In this document: positions 34,113 through 42,826 of the stretch, in pieces | How the letters are laid out: every line of letters starts with the position of its first letter | Numbering within the stretch: position 1 is the first letter of the stretch | Assembly (NCBI RefSeq): GCF_018332455.1 | Contig: NZ_BOPZ01000005.1 | Location: 1 to 64,000, forward strand | Origin: Clostridium polyendosporum | GTDB taxonomy: Bacteria; Bacillota; Clostridia; Clostridiales; Clostridiaceae | Direction: 5' to 3' | Length of the DNA: 64,000 bases | Position numbers and translations under genes: made by a program | Notes under the pieces: generated by a model | Told to the model about the DNA's origin: nothing | Database searches by the model: none | Seen by the model: only the letters and a program-made list of their open reading frames with translations

Positions 34113-34267
34113 TGTCTATACCTACTCTCCCAAAAATATTAAAACTATTTCATATACCTATTTGTGGACTTAAATGAACTATTTACTAATGATATCAAAT
34201 TAATCCTGAAAAATCCGTGATGTAAGTAACAAAATTAGTAATTATATTAATAATCCACAAAAAATAA

Positions 34268-34566
34268 AAAATCCCTGTCAGCAAATGACAGGGCAAAAAG
34301 TTCGTAGAGTAAAAAACCTCACCATACTGTGGTGAAGTTAGATATTCAAAAGAATTCAAACTACCTGTGCCATTTACCTTCCCTCCGAAGGATTAGAGCA
34401 TATATCCTAGGTAGGTCTCCTGACTCACGTCTCATTCTCCATTCACCTTCCCAGCATTGTATTTACTTACTCTGCCAGTGGTCTGAAATTCGTCCTCGTA
34501 TACAGTAGCGGGGGCTGCAGCGGATTTTCACCACTTTCCCTATTAAACTTCTATTAAGTACCTAAG
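34268..34566 (-). promoter_or_regulatory. Cobalamin riboswitch 2 with terminator, upstream of cbiA
   Basis: On the minus strand the core GCAGCCCCCGCTACTGTATA (about 34498-34518) and the B12 box GAGTCAGGAGACCTACC (34410-34427) are clear. GCCCTGTCATTTGCTGACAGGG followed by ATTTTTTATTTT (34268-34293) is the terminator. It should control the whole cbiA-to-cobD block. Confidence 0.93.
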
Positions 34567-34851
34567 ATATTTAATATTCAATTATATTTAGTTAAATAAG
34601 TTATAATAACTTTAAAATATAAAAAACATAAAAAATTAAGATTATTTTCTTAAATTCATTAAGTATTTAACTTGTTTATCTTACCACTTATTATATTATT
34701 TTATATAAATAATTCAAGAAAATTATGTTGTTATTTAGAATTATTTCTATATTAATCATATAAGTAAGCTTTAAATTACCAGTTAAATTGTAAATATTAC
34801 ATAATTTTGTGAGTATTTACTCATAATTTTAAAAATTTTCAGAATATTATG

Positions 34852-34880
34852 TTGATTAGTTTGGATATTAATGCTATAAT
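34852..34880 (+). promoter_or_regulatory. Strong sigma-A-type promoter of an unannotated transcript
   Basis: TTGATT, 17 bp spacer, TATAAT: a near-consensus promoter pointing right. No gene of the usual length follows on this strand before the terminator at 35236-35272. Confidence 0.7.
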
Positions 34881-35181
34881 ATAAACAAGAAGTAAGTTAA
34901 TTCTTCTTCTTGCAGATCCTAACTCATAAAGTAATATTAAAACAATCATTAAATATACTTTACAGAAATGAGGTGCATAGTTAATAGGTATTGAATTATA
35001 TGCTATATGTAGCATATATGTACCTTATAGTATTTGAGTAACGTATAACTATATAATAATATCTATGAAATCCATATTTTTCTTTCAATTAAAATTGTAC
35101 AAGCTATACAGTAATATGATGGCATTGTGAAAATAATTATAAGAAAGGATAGTAGTATTATAAAAATAATTATAGGAAAGG

Positions 35182-35235
35182 ATGATGAAGATTCAAATAG
35201 AGCCAGCCTTTTTAGATGAGTTAGGATTTGCTTAA
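35182..35235 (+). CDS. Possible 17-aa peptide gene (MMKIQIEPAFLDELGFA)
   Basis: A 17-codon ORF preceded by AGGAAAGG and ending exactly at the base of the terminator stem. It is the last element of the transcript starting near 34887. The ribosome site is very close to the first ATG, so the second ATG (35185) may be used instead. No homologue is known to me; a leader or signalling peptide is possible. Confidence 0.35.
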   Translation: MMKIQIEPAFLDELGFA

Positions 35236-35272
35236 CCACCAATTAGTGTAATTAACTAATTGGTGGTTTTTA
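35236..35272 (+). terminator. Terminator of the small transcript
   Basis: CCACCAATTAG-TGTAATTAA-CTAATTGGTGG followed by TTTTTAAT: an 11-bp perfect stem with a T-run on the plus strand. Confidence 0.85.
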
Positions 35273-35276
35273 ATGT

Positions 35277-35304
35277 GGTGCCAGCCTCTTTACATTTACA
35301 TTTC
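35277..35304 (-). repeat. REP-like repeat, solo copy 1
   Basis: On the minus strand AAATGTAAATGTAAAG then AGGCTGGCACC. It is the same 28-nt sequence that flanks the RAYT gene at 38521-39396. It lies 2 bp beyond the stop of the VanZ-like gene. Confidence 0.85.
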
Positions 35305-35306
35305 AT

Positions 35307-35723
35307 CTATAAATTTTTATGTTTTTTATTATTACTATATGATAAAATTTTTTTCATCAAATAAGTAATAATTCTTATGATTAAATAAACTATAAAAATA
35401 TAAAGAAATCCATTCACACCTGCTACAATATCTGCAAACTCCATATTTCCTCTTTTAGTAATTTTTTGCCCTATTTCAATTCCAAAGACTATAACCATCA
35501 ACACTGTAAAAGTGTATATAAATGAAATAGCAGTTATACTGTACTTAGCAAGCCATCTGAACACCGACTGTGTTGCAACGAAAATCAACATTCCAACAAT
35601 ACCAATTAAAATAAAATGAAGTTGCTTGTCCGAAAAATTATATCCTGCACTATGAGCTTGTTTTATTATTACATCATGAATATCATTAACGGCTTTCATT
35701 AAAACTTTAATTATACCTACCAT
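35307..35723 (-). CDS. VanZ-like small membrane protein
   Basis: A 138-aa protein with about four membrane segments. SDKQLHFILIGIVGML and FGIEIGQKITKRGNMEFADIVAG resemble the two conserved VanZ-family stretches (DKxxH and ExxQ...R...DxxxNxxG). Function unknown; the family is linked to cell-envelope stress and teicoplanin resistance, but no such role can be claimed here. No operon partner. Confidence 0.65.
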   Translation of the reverse strand: MVGIIKVLMKAVNDIHDVIIKQAHSAGYNFSDKQLHFILIGIVGMLIFVATQSVFRWLAKYSITAISFIYTFTVLMVIVFGIEIGQKITKRGNMEFADIVAGVNGFLYIFIVYLIIRIITYLMKKILSYSNNKKHKNL

Positions 35724-35819
35724 AATTCTCCCCCATACTTTTTAATTATTATTATATCGTACTAAATATGTTTTTTAAATTATTATTCGAATTTCTCAAT
35801 AAGAAAAAAGCGGGGCCGT

Positions 35820-36085
35820 ATATATACACAACTTCATAACTGAATTTATAATTCACATATATAAGTTCATGCTAAACTAAGAATTTTAAGAAAAGTATTA
35901 CATACCAAGTCTAATTCTTATAATTAGTTAAGAATTGCACTTATATACCCTTAGAAAAAGCATTGCATGTCGAGACTATTTGCAAACATTTCGCAAAGTG
36001 AAATCTAGTTAAAAGTTAGTAGACTCGATACCTATTAACTTTTATTTGTCATGAATTGTTTTAAAATTGAGGATGCTGATCTTTA
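35820..36085. repeat. Dispersed intergenic repeat, long degenerate composite
   Basis: Contains CACAACTTCATAACTGAATT at the left, TTTCGCAAAGTGAAATCTAG and AGTAGACTCGATACCTATT in the middle, and CATGAATTGTTTTAAAATTG at the right. It fills most of the 359-bp gap 35724-36082 and reaches the stop of the alpha-galactosidase gene. Confidence 0.5.
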
Positions 36086-38362
36086 ATAGTACCTAATATA
36101 TGGACAATTTATTTTAAGGTACCTAAATGGATTATCTATTATTATACTATTTGATTGAGGTCTTTCGAATCTCCATATAACACTTTGAAAATCACCTTGT
36201 AATTCAGGGATATTAATACCTGCATACATTAGTTCATCTCCACCATAAATCTCTCCATTACTTAAAATGTTATAATCCATTTGTACCAATTGATAATCTA
36301 TTTCTGGATCCAGTCCCTTTAATCTTAAGCTACTAAAAGGTGCATTTGCTTCAGCCAATACTCTGTAATAATAGACGACAAACTCTGCTTTATTTTCTGA
36401 AACAATCATCCAAGCTGTTTCATTTCCTTCAAAAGGACTAAGAAGACGATAAAATATGCCAAATTGAACTAGTTCTCTCATATCCTTATAAATAGTGACC
36501 TGCTGTTTTATAATTTTCTTCTCAACTTCCACTAATTTTGTAAGATCAACTTCATATCCTAAATTGGCTGACATAGCTACATCTCCACGTATTTTCAGTG
36601 AAGTAATCCTTTGTGTTTGATGATTTGGAACTGCTGAAACATGAGCTCCCATTGTAATTTGTGGGTATACAATACTGGTTCCATACTGAATTCCTAGACG
36701 AGCTATTGCATCTGTATTATCACTAGTCCAAACCTGCGGCATATAATAAAGCATACCAGGGTCAAACCTTCCTCCACCTCCCGAGCAACTTTCAAATAAA
36801 ATATCCGGAAAAGTTGATGTAATTTTATCAAGGATTCTGTATAATCCAAGCATGTATCTATGTGCTGTTTCTCTTTGTCTTTCTGGAGGTAGCGAAGCCG
36901 ATCCTATCTCTGTCATATTTCTATTCATATCCCATTTTACGTAACTTATATTAGCACTAGCAAGAATGTCTGAAATCACTTTAATGATCATATCACATAC
37001 TTCTTTTCGAGATAAATCAAGAATCAACTGATTCCTAGATTCAGAACGTGGTCGATTAGGAACATGAATAACCCAGTCAGGATGGTTTTTATATAATTCA
37101 CTATTAGGTGATACCATTTCTGGTTCTACCCATAAACCAAACTCCATTCCTAAATTATTTATGCGATTTGATAGACCATATAGACCTTCCGGAATTTTTG
37201 CTTTATTTACAAACCAATCACCAAGGCAGCAGGTATCTGAGTTCCTTTGACTAAACCATCCATCATCCAAAACAAAAAGTTCTATTCCTAATTCTTTTGC
37301 TTCTTTAGCAAGGTTTAATAAAATTTCAGAATTAAAATTAAAATACGTTGCTTCCCAGTTGTTAATTAATATCGGCCTTATCCTATCTCTATACTTTCCT
37401 CTACAAAGACGGGTACGATACAATTTATGATACGTTTGAGACATTTTATTGAGGCCACAATCTGAATAAACCATTACAACTTCTGGTGTTTGAAAACACT
37501 GTCCTGGTTCCAGTAGCCAACTAAAATCAAAAGGATTAATTCCTACTGAAACACGACTGGTTCTGTACTGATCCACTTCAACCTGAGCTAAAAAATTCCC
37601 ACTATATACAAAACTGAATCCATAAGCTTCACCTTGATGTTCATTAGAATCTTTTCGAAGTAAGGCAATAAATGGGTTTTCCTGATGACTACTAGCCCCC
37701 CGCCTGCTTTCAATAGAGTGAATTCCTGTAACAAGTGACCGTCTCTGAACCTGTCTCTCTCTTGTATGTGCTCCTGAAAGCTGCAAAAAATCAAAATAAT
37801 CATCTTTAAAATCGACATTCATACTTAGAGCTCGGAGTATTTTTATATTTTCCTGTCCTCTATTAATAAAGCGCACTGATCTTGTAATTACATCAAAGTT
37901 TTCATAAACCGTATAAGAAAGTATAATGCTCAATCTTATTAACTCATCAAAAAGTTCTATTTCTAAAGTTTGAGCTTCATATTCTGCCTCCACATAAGTA
38001 GACGGAAGCCCTTCCAATTTTGCTTTTCCTTGAAAAATTTTATGCTGCTTATATATGGCATTAGATATAGTAGAACCATTGTTAAGTTGTATCTGGTATG
38101 CTGGTGAGCGAAAATCTGAATTTCCATAAGCGGGATATTCTTGAGGCAGTGTATCTAAAGAAAAAGTACGATCAGACGGATCTGTATCTGGTGAAAAACT
38201 TCTGTATTTAACTTGTAATATTCGCGATACATCAGAAGATCTTATTTTCTTTCCCCAGTATAAACTAGCCACATATCTTGATTTAAAAAGTTCCATAATA
38301 TAACTTGTATCTTTTGCCTTCAAATGAAATATTTCACTTTTTTCATTATACTCAATTCCCAT
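36083..38362 (-). CDS. Alpha-galactosidase, GH36
   Basis: A 759-aa cytoplasmic enzyme cleaving terminal alpha-galactose (melibiose, raffinose). An N-terminal beta-sandwich is followed by the TIM barrel: FVLDDGWFSQRN, SYVKWDMNRNMTE (nucleophile Asp), ILFESCSGGGGRFDPGML and WTSDNTDAIARL (acid/base Asp). Normal length for GH36. The upstream AAGGAGG at 38406-38412 is 43 nt from the ATG, but a perfect-looking hairpin (38371-38399) occupies the gap. A GPH-type sugar transporter remnant lies at 44647, possibly a former partner. Confidence 0.95.
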   Translation of the reverse strand: MGIEYNEKSEIFHLKAKDTSYIMELFKSRYVASLYWGKKIRSSDVSRILQVKYRSFSPDTDPSDRTFSLDTLPQEYPAYGNSDFRSPAYQIQLNNGSTISNAIYKQHKIFQGKAKLEGLPSTYVEAEYEAQTLEIELFDELIRLSIILSYTVYENFDVITRSVRFINRGQENIKILRALSMNVDFKDDYFDFLQLSGAHTRERQVQRRSLVTGIHSIESRRGASSHQENPFIALLRKDSNEHQGEAYGFSFVYSGNFLAQVEVDQYRTSRVSVGINPFDFSWLLEPGQCFQTPEVVMVYSDCGLNKMSQTYHKLYRTRLCRGKYRDRIRPILINNWEATYFNFNSEILLNLAKEAKELGIELFVLDDGWFSQRNSDTCCLGDWFVNKAKIPEGLYGLSNRINNLGMEFGLWVEPEMVSPNSELYKNHPDWVIHVPNRPRSESRNQLILDLSRKEVCDMIIKVISDILASANISYVKWDMNRNMTEIGSASLPPERQRETAHRYMLGLYRILDKITSTFPDILFESCSGGGGRFDPGMLYYMPQVWTSDNTDAIARLGIQYGTSIVYPQITMGAHVSAVPNHQTQRITSLKIRGDVAMSANLGYEVDLTKLVEVEKKIIKQQVTIYKDMRELVQFGIFYRLLSPFEGNETAWMIVSENKAEFVVYYYRVLAEANAPFSSLRLKGLDPEIDYQLVQMDYNILSNGEIYGGDELMYAGINIPELQGDFQSVIWRFERPQSNSIIIDNPFRYLKINCPYIRYY

Positions 38363-38370
38363 ACATTCTT

Positions 38371-38399
38371 AGGTTGTAAAGTTTTTAACTTTGCAACCT
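38371..38399 (-). promoter_or_regulatory. Hairpin between ribosome site and start of the alpha-galactosidase gene
   Basis: On the minus strand AGGTTGCAAAG-TTAAAAA-CTTTACAACCT folds into an 11-bp stem. It lies between AAGGAGG (38406-38412) and the ATG (38360-38362). Folding would bring the ribosome site to about 14 nt from the start. A DNA operator palindrome is the alternative reading. Confidence 0.55.
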
Positions 38400-38500
38400 G
38401 TTTAACCTCCTTTATATACAAAAACACTTTTATATATAAATATGTTTCAAATTTCTATATATATCCTAAATTATAGCCCTATCCTTTTGTTGTTGTTTTT

Positions 38501-38529
38501 AGGTGCCAGCCTCTTAACATTTACATTTT
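38501..38529 (-). repeat. REP-like repeat, left flank of the RAYT gene
   Basis: On the minus strand AAAATGTAAATGTTAAG then AGGCTGGCACCT. It overlaps the RAYT stop codon and is inverted relative to the right-flank copy at 39433. Confidence 0.88.
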
Positions 38530-39396
38530 GTTACGAGACAACAATAAACTTACTGCTGGCTCTGTATTGTTTAAGTAATTTGAAATTTCTTTTATAGTAT
38601 ATTTATTATTTATGGCCTCCTTAATAAAAGCTAATTTTTGTCTTGTTAAGCCTCTCCTCCTACTTCCAGATAATATAAGATTTTTTTGTACTTTATCACA
38701 AAAGATTCTATTACTTATATCGTTAAGCGATTCTCTTTCCATACAACTCTTATTTTTATCAAAAGTTAGAGTTATCTCATTTACATCCCATTTTTGAATT
38801 AATGTATCCTTGATTATTTCATAGTCTTTCTTATTATCGCAATTATCTCCCGCTACAGACATAAGCTGTAGATATTTTTTTATACTCTTAGTTCTATTAT
38901 TTGAAATTATACTAAGGATAAAATGTGTATTTACAAAATCCTTTATTCTATTGATATAAAAATAATGACTACTCCATTTATAATCATCTACTCTATTAAC
39001 CATATTTGCCCTTACAGGATTCCTGTGTATATATCTCAATAACCATAATAAATTTGCATTAGATTCAACCCTCTTACAGTTATATCTCGATTCAAAAACA
39101 TGACCAGTTCTTTTATATTTTTTATTAAAATAGTGCGCAAATACATTATTAATATTGAACATAATCTTATCAAGGGGATCATTATTTAACTTAATGATCA
39201 TGTGATAATGATTATCCATCATAACAAACGCAAAAACCTCAAAATCAAATTTCTTATTATACTCTTTTACTTGGTGAATAAAAAAACCTTTACTCTCATC
39301 CTTGTCGAATATATATTCTCTATTATTTCCTCTCTGATAAACATGATAAATTGCTCCTGTACTTAATTGTCTTGGTAATCTCGGCATCACTCTCAC
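38521..39396 (-). CDS. REP-associated tyrosine transposase (RAYT, Y1_Tnp family)
   Basis: A 291-aa HUH/Y1-type protein. The start RLPRQLSTGAIYHVYQRGNN and the HUH motif in MMDNHYHMIIKL (~85) fit TnpA_REP; the conserved RYIHRNPVRANMV helix follows, and the C-terminal 130 residues form an additional helical domain ending in a HTH-like LAFIKEAINNKYTIKEISNY. It is bracketed by inverted 28-nt REP copies, three more of which lie nearby, so gene and repeats form a REPtron-like unit. It is presumed to act on the REPs as single strands. Confidence 0.88.
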   Translation of the reverse strand: MRVMPRLPRQLSTGAIYHVYQRGNNREYIFDKDESKGFFIHQVKEYNKKFDFEVFAFVMMDNHYHMIIKLNNDPLDKIMFNINNVFAHYFNKKYKRTGHVFESRYNCKRVESNANLLWLLRYIHRNPVRANMVNRVDDYKWSSHYFYINRIKDFVNTHFILSIISNNRTKSIKKYLQLMSVAGDNCDNKKDYEIIKDTLIQKWDVNEITLTFDKNKSCMERESLNDISNRIFCDKVQKNLILSGSRRRGLTRQKLAFIKEAINNKYTIKEISNYLNNTEPAVSLLLSRNKM

Positions 39397-39432
39397 CTCG
39401 TTACCATTATCGCCATTTCTTTAAATCCTATT

Positions 39433-39462
39433 CAAATGTAAATGTAAAGAGGCTGGCACCTA
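39433..39462 (+). repeat. REP-like repeat, right flank of the RAYT gene
   Basis: CAAATGTAAATGTAAAG then AGGCTGGCACCTA. It is the inverse of the left-flank copy, with the AGGTGCC ends facing outwards. Confidence 0.88.
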
Positions 39463-39616
39463 AGTGAAAATAATAAATATACTAATATTAGAACATGTGT
39501 AGACTTCCACTCGACTACACAGTATTTTGTGTTAGATTTGATTATAAATCTATTTTAAATGTTGAACTGTTTTTCTTTAATATGTTCTATAATTATGTTA
39601 AAGATGGGTGATTTTT

Positions 39617-40423
39617 ATGGATTATCATGACCAAGACCATTGTGATAATGATCGTTGTTATAAACACCATCAGGGCTGCTGTTATAATGATTGTTGCTAT
39701 GAACATCGTTGTAGATGCATATGCCCTCCAGGTCCTCCTGGTCCTCCTGGTAGACCAGGTAAACCAGGTCCTCCTGGACCTAAAGGTGACAAAGGTGATA
39801 AGGGTGATCAAGGCGACAAAGGCGATAAGGGTGATCAAGGTGACAAAGGCGATAAGGGTGACAAAGGCGATAAGGGTGATCAAGGTCCTCCAGGTCACAA
39901 CTTAATGGATTGTTGTTTAAAAGCGTTAAGTGCTGTATTGAAAAAACTAAAAGACCTGAGTATATCAGTTCAAATTACTGCAAATGGAACCCAAAATGCA
40001 GTACCATCATCTGGTGCTGTTCCTTCTGAAGTAACAGATACTCTTGTACTCTTTGGCAATACAATAATTCCATTATGTGGTATAGAAAATATTCAATTTA
40101 CAGAAGCTGATGCTACTAAAGTTCAAGCCATTATTTCAACATTAATAGCAACAAAAAGTAATATTCCTGAGGGTTGTCAAAATACTTGTGGAGAACAATT
40201 ACGACAAAGGATAGAATCAGGTGGAAACTTAGGAAAGCTTACTACTAAAACTCACGAGAATATAATAAGTAATTCTGATAAACCAATTGTTGCAACAGGA
40301 TTAAGCACAGTACTATTGAGGGAAGGTTCATCAGGTGGTACCCAAAATAAATACCATTTAGTTTCCCTATGTCAGGTATCCGCTCTTGAATATATTCCTC
40401 CTCCCCCTCCTCCTCCAGCTTAA
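39617..40423 (+). CDS. Collagen-like repeat protein, exosporium (BclA-like) type
   Basis: A 268-aa protein. The N-terminal 38 residues are rich in His, Cys, Asp and Tyr ([30 protein letters not shown]). Residues ~39-96 are Gly-X-Y triplets: PPG/PGR/PGK, then many GDK/GDQ repeats encoded by near-identical 9-bp units. The C-terminal ~165 residues form a globular domain ending in a poly-Pro tail. I start at the ATG at 39617 (GGGTGA upstream) rather than a GTG at 39608. The composition suggests a spore-surface filament; the C-terminal domain is not the Bacillus BclA domain as far as I can tell. Confidence 0.82.
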   Translation: MDYHDQDHCDNDRCYKHHQGCCYNDCCYEHRCRCICPPGPPGPPGRPGKPGPPGPKGDKGDKGDQGDKGDKGDQGDKGDKGDKGDKGDQGPPGHNLMDCCLKALSAVLKKLKDLSISVQITANGTQNAVPSSGAVPSEVTDTLVLFGNTIIPLCGIENIQFTEADATKVQAIISTLIATKSNIPEGCQNTCGEQLRQRIESGGNLGKLTTKTHENIISNSDKPIVATGLSTVLLREGSSGGTQNKYHLVSLCQVSALEYIPPPPPPPA

Positions 40424-40482
40424 AGGCATGTTAGTTATGGTATAATTACCCTTAATAATTCTAAATTTAATAAACTAACTAA

Positions 40483-40513
40483 AAAACCGTACTGAATTCA
40501 GTACGGTCTTAAA
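40483..40513 (+). terminator. Terminator of the collagen-like gene
   Basis: ACCGTACTGAATTCAGTACGGT is a perfect 22-bp palindrome flanked by A-run and T-rich DNA, 60 bp after the stop. Confidence 0.85.
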
Positions 40514-40583
40514 GTTTATTAGTGAAAATTTATCCTTCTTAAATAACTTTCTGAATTTCACTATACAATTATAAATAACTCTT

Positions 40584-40605
40584 CAATGTAAAGAGGCTGG
40601 CACCT
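40584..40605 (+). repeat. REP-like repeat, shortened solo copy 2
   Basis: CAATGTAAAGAGGCTGGCACCT, lacking the first AAATGTA block. It lies about 90 bp upstream of the nitrite/sulfite reductase gene. Confidence 0.8.
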
Positions 40606-40695
40606 ACATCGTGTGACTTTAATCACAGAATTTAATTTTAATATGTGCTAGGATAAAAATTATACATAATGATAACTGTTAAGGAGTGATTAAGA

Positions 40696-42303
40696 ATGTC
40701 TTTTGAATCGATATACGCTAAAGATCCCAGCAAACTAAACCAAGTTGAGCTAATAAAACTTGAGAAGGATGGTTTAGATGTAATTGAAACTATAATAAGT
40801 AAGTATTCAAAGGAAGGATATAATTCCATCACAGAAGATGATATGAATAGATTTAAATGGGCTGGAGTTTATGAGCAAAGACCTAGAAATGGCTACTTTA
40901 TGCTTAGGGTACGTATAAACTCTGGAATACTTAATTCAGAACAAGCACGAACCTTAGCAGATATAGCACAAGATTACGGCCGAGGTATTGCAAATATAAC
41001 TACAAGGGGTGCAATACAGTTTCATTGGTTAACTGTAGAACAGCTTCCTGATATCTTTGATAGGCTTAAAGCTTGCGGCCTTAGTTCTTTTGAGGCTTGC
41101 GGTGACTGTCCAAGAACTATAATAGGAAATCCTTTGGCAGGCATAGATAAATATGAACTTATGGATACAACTGAAATCATAGAACAGGTGAATACTTTCT
41201 TTTTATTAAATAGAGATTTCTCCAATTTGCCAAGAAAATTTAAAATTTCTATATCTTCTAATATTCACAACGCAGCTCATGCTCAAATTAATGATCTTGC
41301 CTTTACACCAGCTGTTAAAAATATAAATGGTGAAGAAGTAGTTGGCTTTCATGTTTGGGTAGGAGGTGGGCTTTCATCAAGTCCTCATCTATCTAAAAAA
41401 CTTAATATCTTTGTAAAACCAGAGGATGTGCAAAAAGTAGCTGCAGGCGTCTGTACTATTTTCAGAGACTATGGCTATAGAGAAAAGCGTCAGCGTGCTC
41501 GTTTAAAATTCTTGGTTGCAGATTGGGGCATAGATAAATTTCAAGAAAAGTTATTAGAAATCATTGGTGATATTCCTAACTCTGGCGATGATAAATTAGT
41601 TTCTTGGAATTCAGCGTATTATTTTGGAGTTCATCCACAAAAACAAGAAGGTAAAAGCTATATTGGTATGAATGTTCCACTAGGGGAACTTACTTCTAAT
41701 GAACTTTTTGAGCTTGCAGAAATCTCTGATAAATATGGTGACGGTAAACTTCGTACAACATTATCTCAAAACATAATCCTTTCCGGAGTAGATGATGAAA
41801 ATGTACAAACTTTATTGAAAGAAACAATTTTTAAACATTTATCACCAAATCCAAATAGTTTTATCGGTCATACTATTTCTTGTACTGGAAAAGAATTCTG
41901 CAACCTTGCTATTGTTGAAACAAAATCCAGTGCTAGAAAAATTATTGAATATCTTGATAATAATATCAAGCTTGATAACCCAATTCGTATTCATTTCACA
42001 GGTTGTCCTAATTCCTGTGGACAAAAGCAAATAGCAGATATCAGTCTTCAAGGCGCCCTTATAAAAACTGATACTGGAAATGTAGAAGGATTCTCACTTT
42101 CAATAGGAGGTACTTTAGATCCAAACGCTAAATTTGCTGAAGATCTTAGATGTCGTATTAAAAGTGAAGATGTGCATTTGGTGCTTGAGAAACTGATATT
42201 ATTTTATAAAGAGAATCTAACACCTAATGAAACCTTTAATCAGTTTGTTAATAGAGTAGGTACATCAGTAATCATAGAAAAAGTTATCAAAAAACTTAAT
42301 TAG
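40696..42303 (+). CDS. Ferredoxin-type nitrite/sulfite reductase (siroheme protein)
   Basis: A 535-aa assimilatory reductase. Two ferredoxin-like half-domains (VRINSGILNSEQARTLAD; VPLGELTSNELFELA) alternate with two nitrite/sulfite reductase domains. The 4Fe-4S/siroheme Cys residues are in ISCTGKEFCNLA and HFTGCPNSCGQKQ. An N-terminal ~40-residue extension is helical. AAGGAGTG precedes the ATG. Either nitrite or sulfite could be the substrate; the GCPNSC spacing and single-subunit form fit ferredoxin-nitrite reductase (NirA). Confidence 0.88.
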   Translation: MSFESIYAKDPSKLNQVELIKLEKDGLDVIETIISKYSKEGYNSITEDDMNRFKWAGVYEQRPRNGYFMLRVRINSGILNSEQARTLADIAQDYGRGIANITTRGAIQFHWLTVEQLPDIFDRLKACGLSSFEACGDCPRTIIGNPLAGIDKYELMDTTEIIEQVNTFFLLNRDFSNLPRKFKISISSNIHNAAHAQINDLAFTPAVKNINGEEVVGFHVWVGGGLSSSPHLSKKLNIFVKPEDVQKVAAGVCTIFRDYGYREKRQRARLKFLVADWGIDKFQEKLLEIIGDIPNSGDDKLVSWNSAYYFGVHPQKQEGKSYIGMNVPLGELTSNELFELAEISDKYGDGKLRTTLSQNIILSGVDDENVQTLLKETIFKHLSPNPNSFIGHTISCTGKEFCNLAIVETKSSARKIIEYLDNNIKLDNPIRIHFTGCPNSCGQKQIADISLQGALIKTDTGNVEGFSLSIGGTLDPNAKFAEDLRCRIKSEDVHLVLEKLILFYKENLTPNETFNQFVNRVGTSVIIEKVIKKLN

Positions 42304-42437
42304 CAAAACCCCTGATTCTTTTCGTGTATTTATTAATAGGTAAAGTTGCACCACCCCAAGAAACAACTTGAGGCTGTGATAGAAGTAATTTAAATGAAAC
42401 TTTAGCTAAGTAGCTTGCAAAAATATTAAATACAGCT

Positions 42438-42487
42438 AAAAAACAGTATTGAGATGTCAGTATAATGCTCAATACTGTTTTTTTATT
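42438..42487 (+). terminator. Terminator of the reductase gene
   Basis: AAAACAGTATTGAG and CTCAATACTGTTTT pair around an 18-nt loop, followed by TTTTATT. Confidence 0.85.
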
Positions 42488-42826
42488 GTAAAATAAATGT
42501 ACAATTTACAGACTTGTAAAATGAGCTACTTTTGTCACAATCCCAACTTAAAACACACCTTAATTTTCACTTAAAATCATTATAAGACCTGAAGCTGGGT
42601 TATTTGTTCTTTATACTCACATAACGTACTCCACATGTATTTTAGCTTCTAGATGATACTAAAAGCATTAATAAATAATTTAATTTTTCGTGTCTACTAA
42701 TATTGGTATAAATCCACAATAAGAGCTTTATCGCCCCAAAATACGCTATCTATTTAGTCTATTATCGTCACAAATCGACAAAAAATGAATATCATGTAGT
42801 GATTATATAAAGGGAGGCGATTTATA
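42488..42826. other. 339-bp AT-rich gap, no recognised gene
   Basis: Upstream of the SGNH hydrolase gene. TATATAA close to the ribosome site may be part of its promoter, but no convincing -35 is seen. Nothing else recognised. Confidence 0.4.

Larger units (their letters stand above)
34887..35275 (+). ncRNA. Candidate ~390-nt small transcript
   Basis: Bounded by the promoter at 34852-34880 and a strong terminator at 35236-35272. The first 30 nt can form CAAGAAG-CTTCTTG; a second pair is TAAAGTA/TACTTTA, and ATATGCTATATGTAGCATAT is palindromic near 35005. A 27-nt segment is repeated at 35129-35155 and 35162-35188, each copy holding a GAAAGGAT ribosome-site-like core. It may be a regulatory RNA or the mRNA of the 17-codon ORF at its end. 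I do not recognise a known RNA family. Confidence 0.45.

Noticed and set aside
39593-39905. Other frames across the Gly-X-Y tract ([11 protein letters not shown] and [11 protein letters not shown]-type)
   Set aside because: They are by-products of the repetitive collagen-like codons; only the Gly-X-Y frame has a sensible start, length and composition.
42298-42505. Minus-strand open stretch ending over the nirA-type stop, translating to ...ASYLAKVSFKLLLSQPQVVSWG...
   Set aside because: It looks somewhat protein-like, but it has no start codon or ribosome site, overlaps a clear terminator hairpin and ends inside the reductase gene. I cannot match it to a family, so it is at best a gene remnant.
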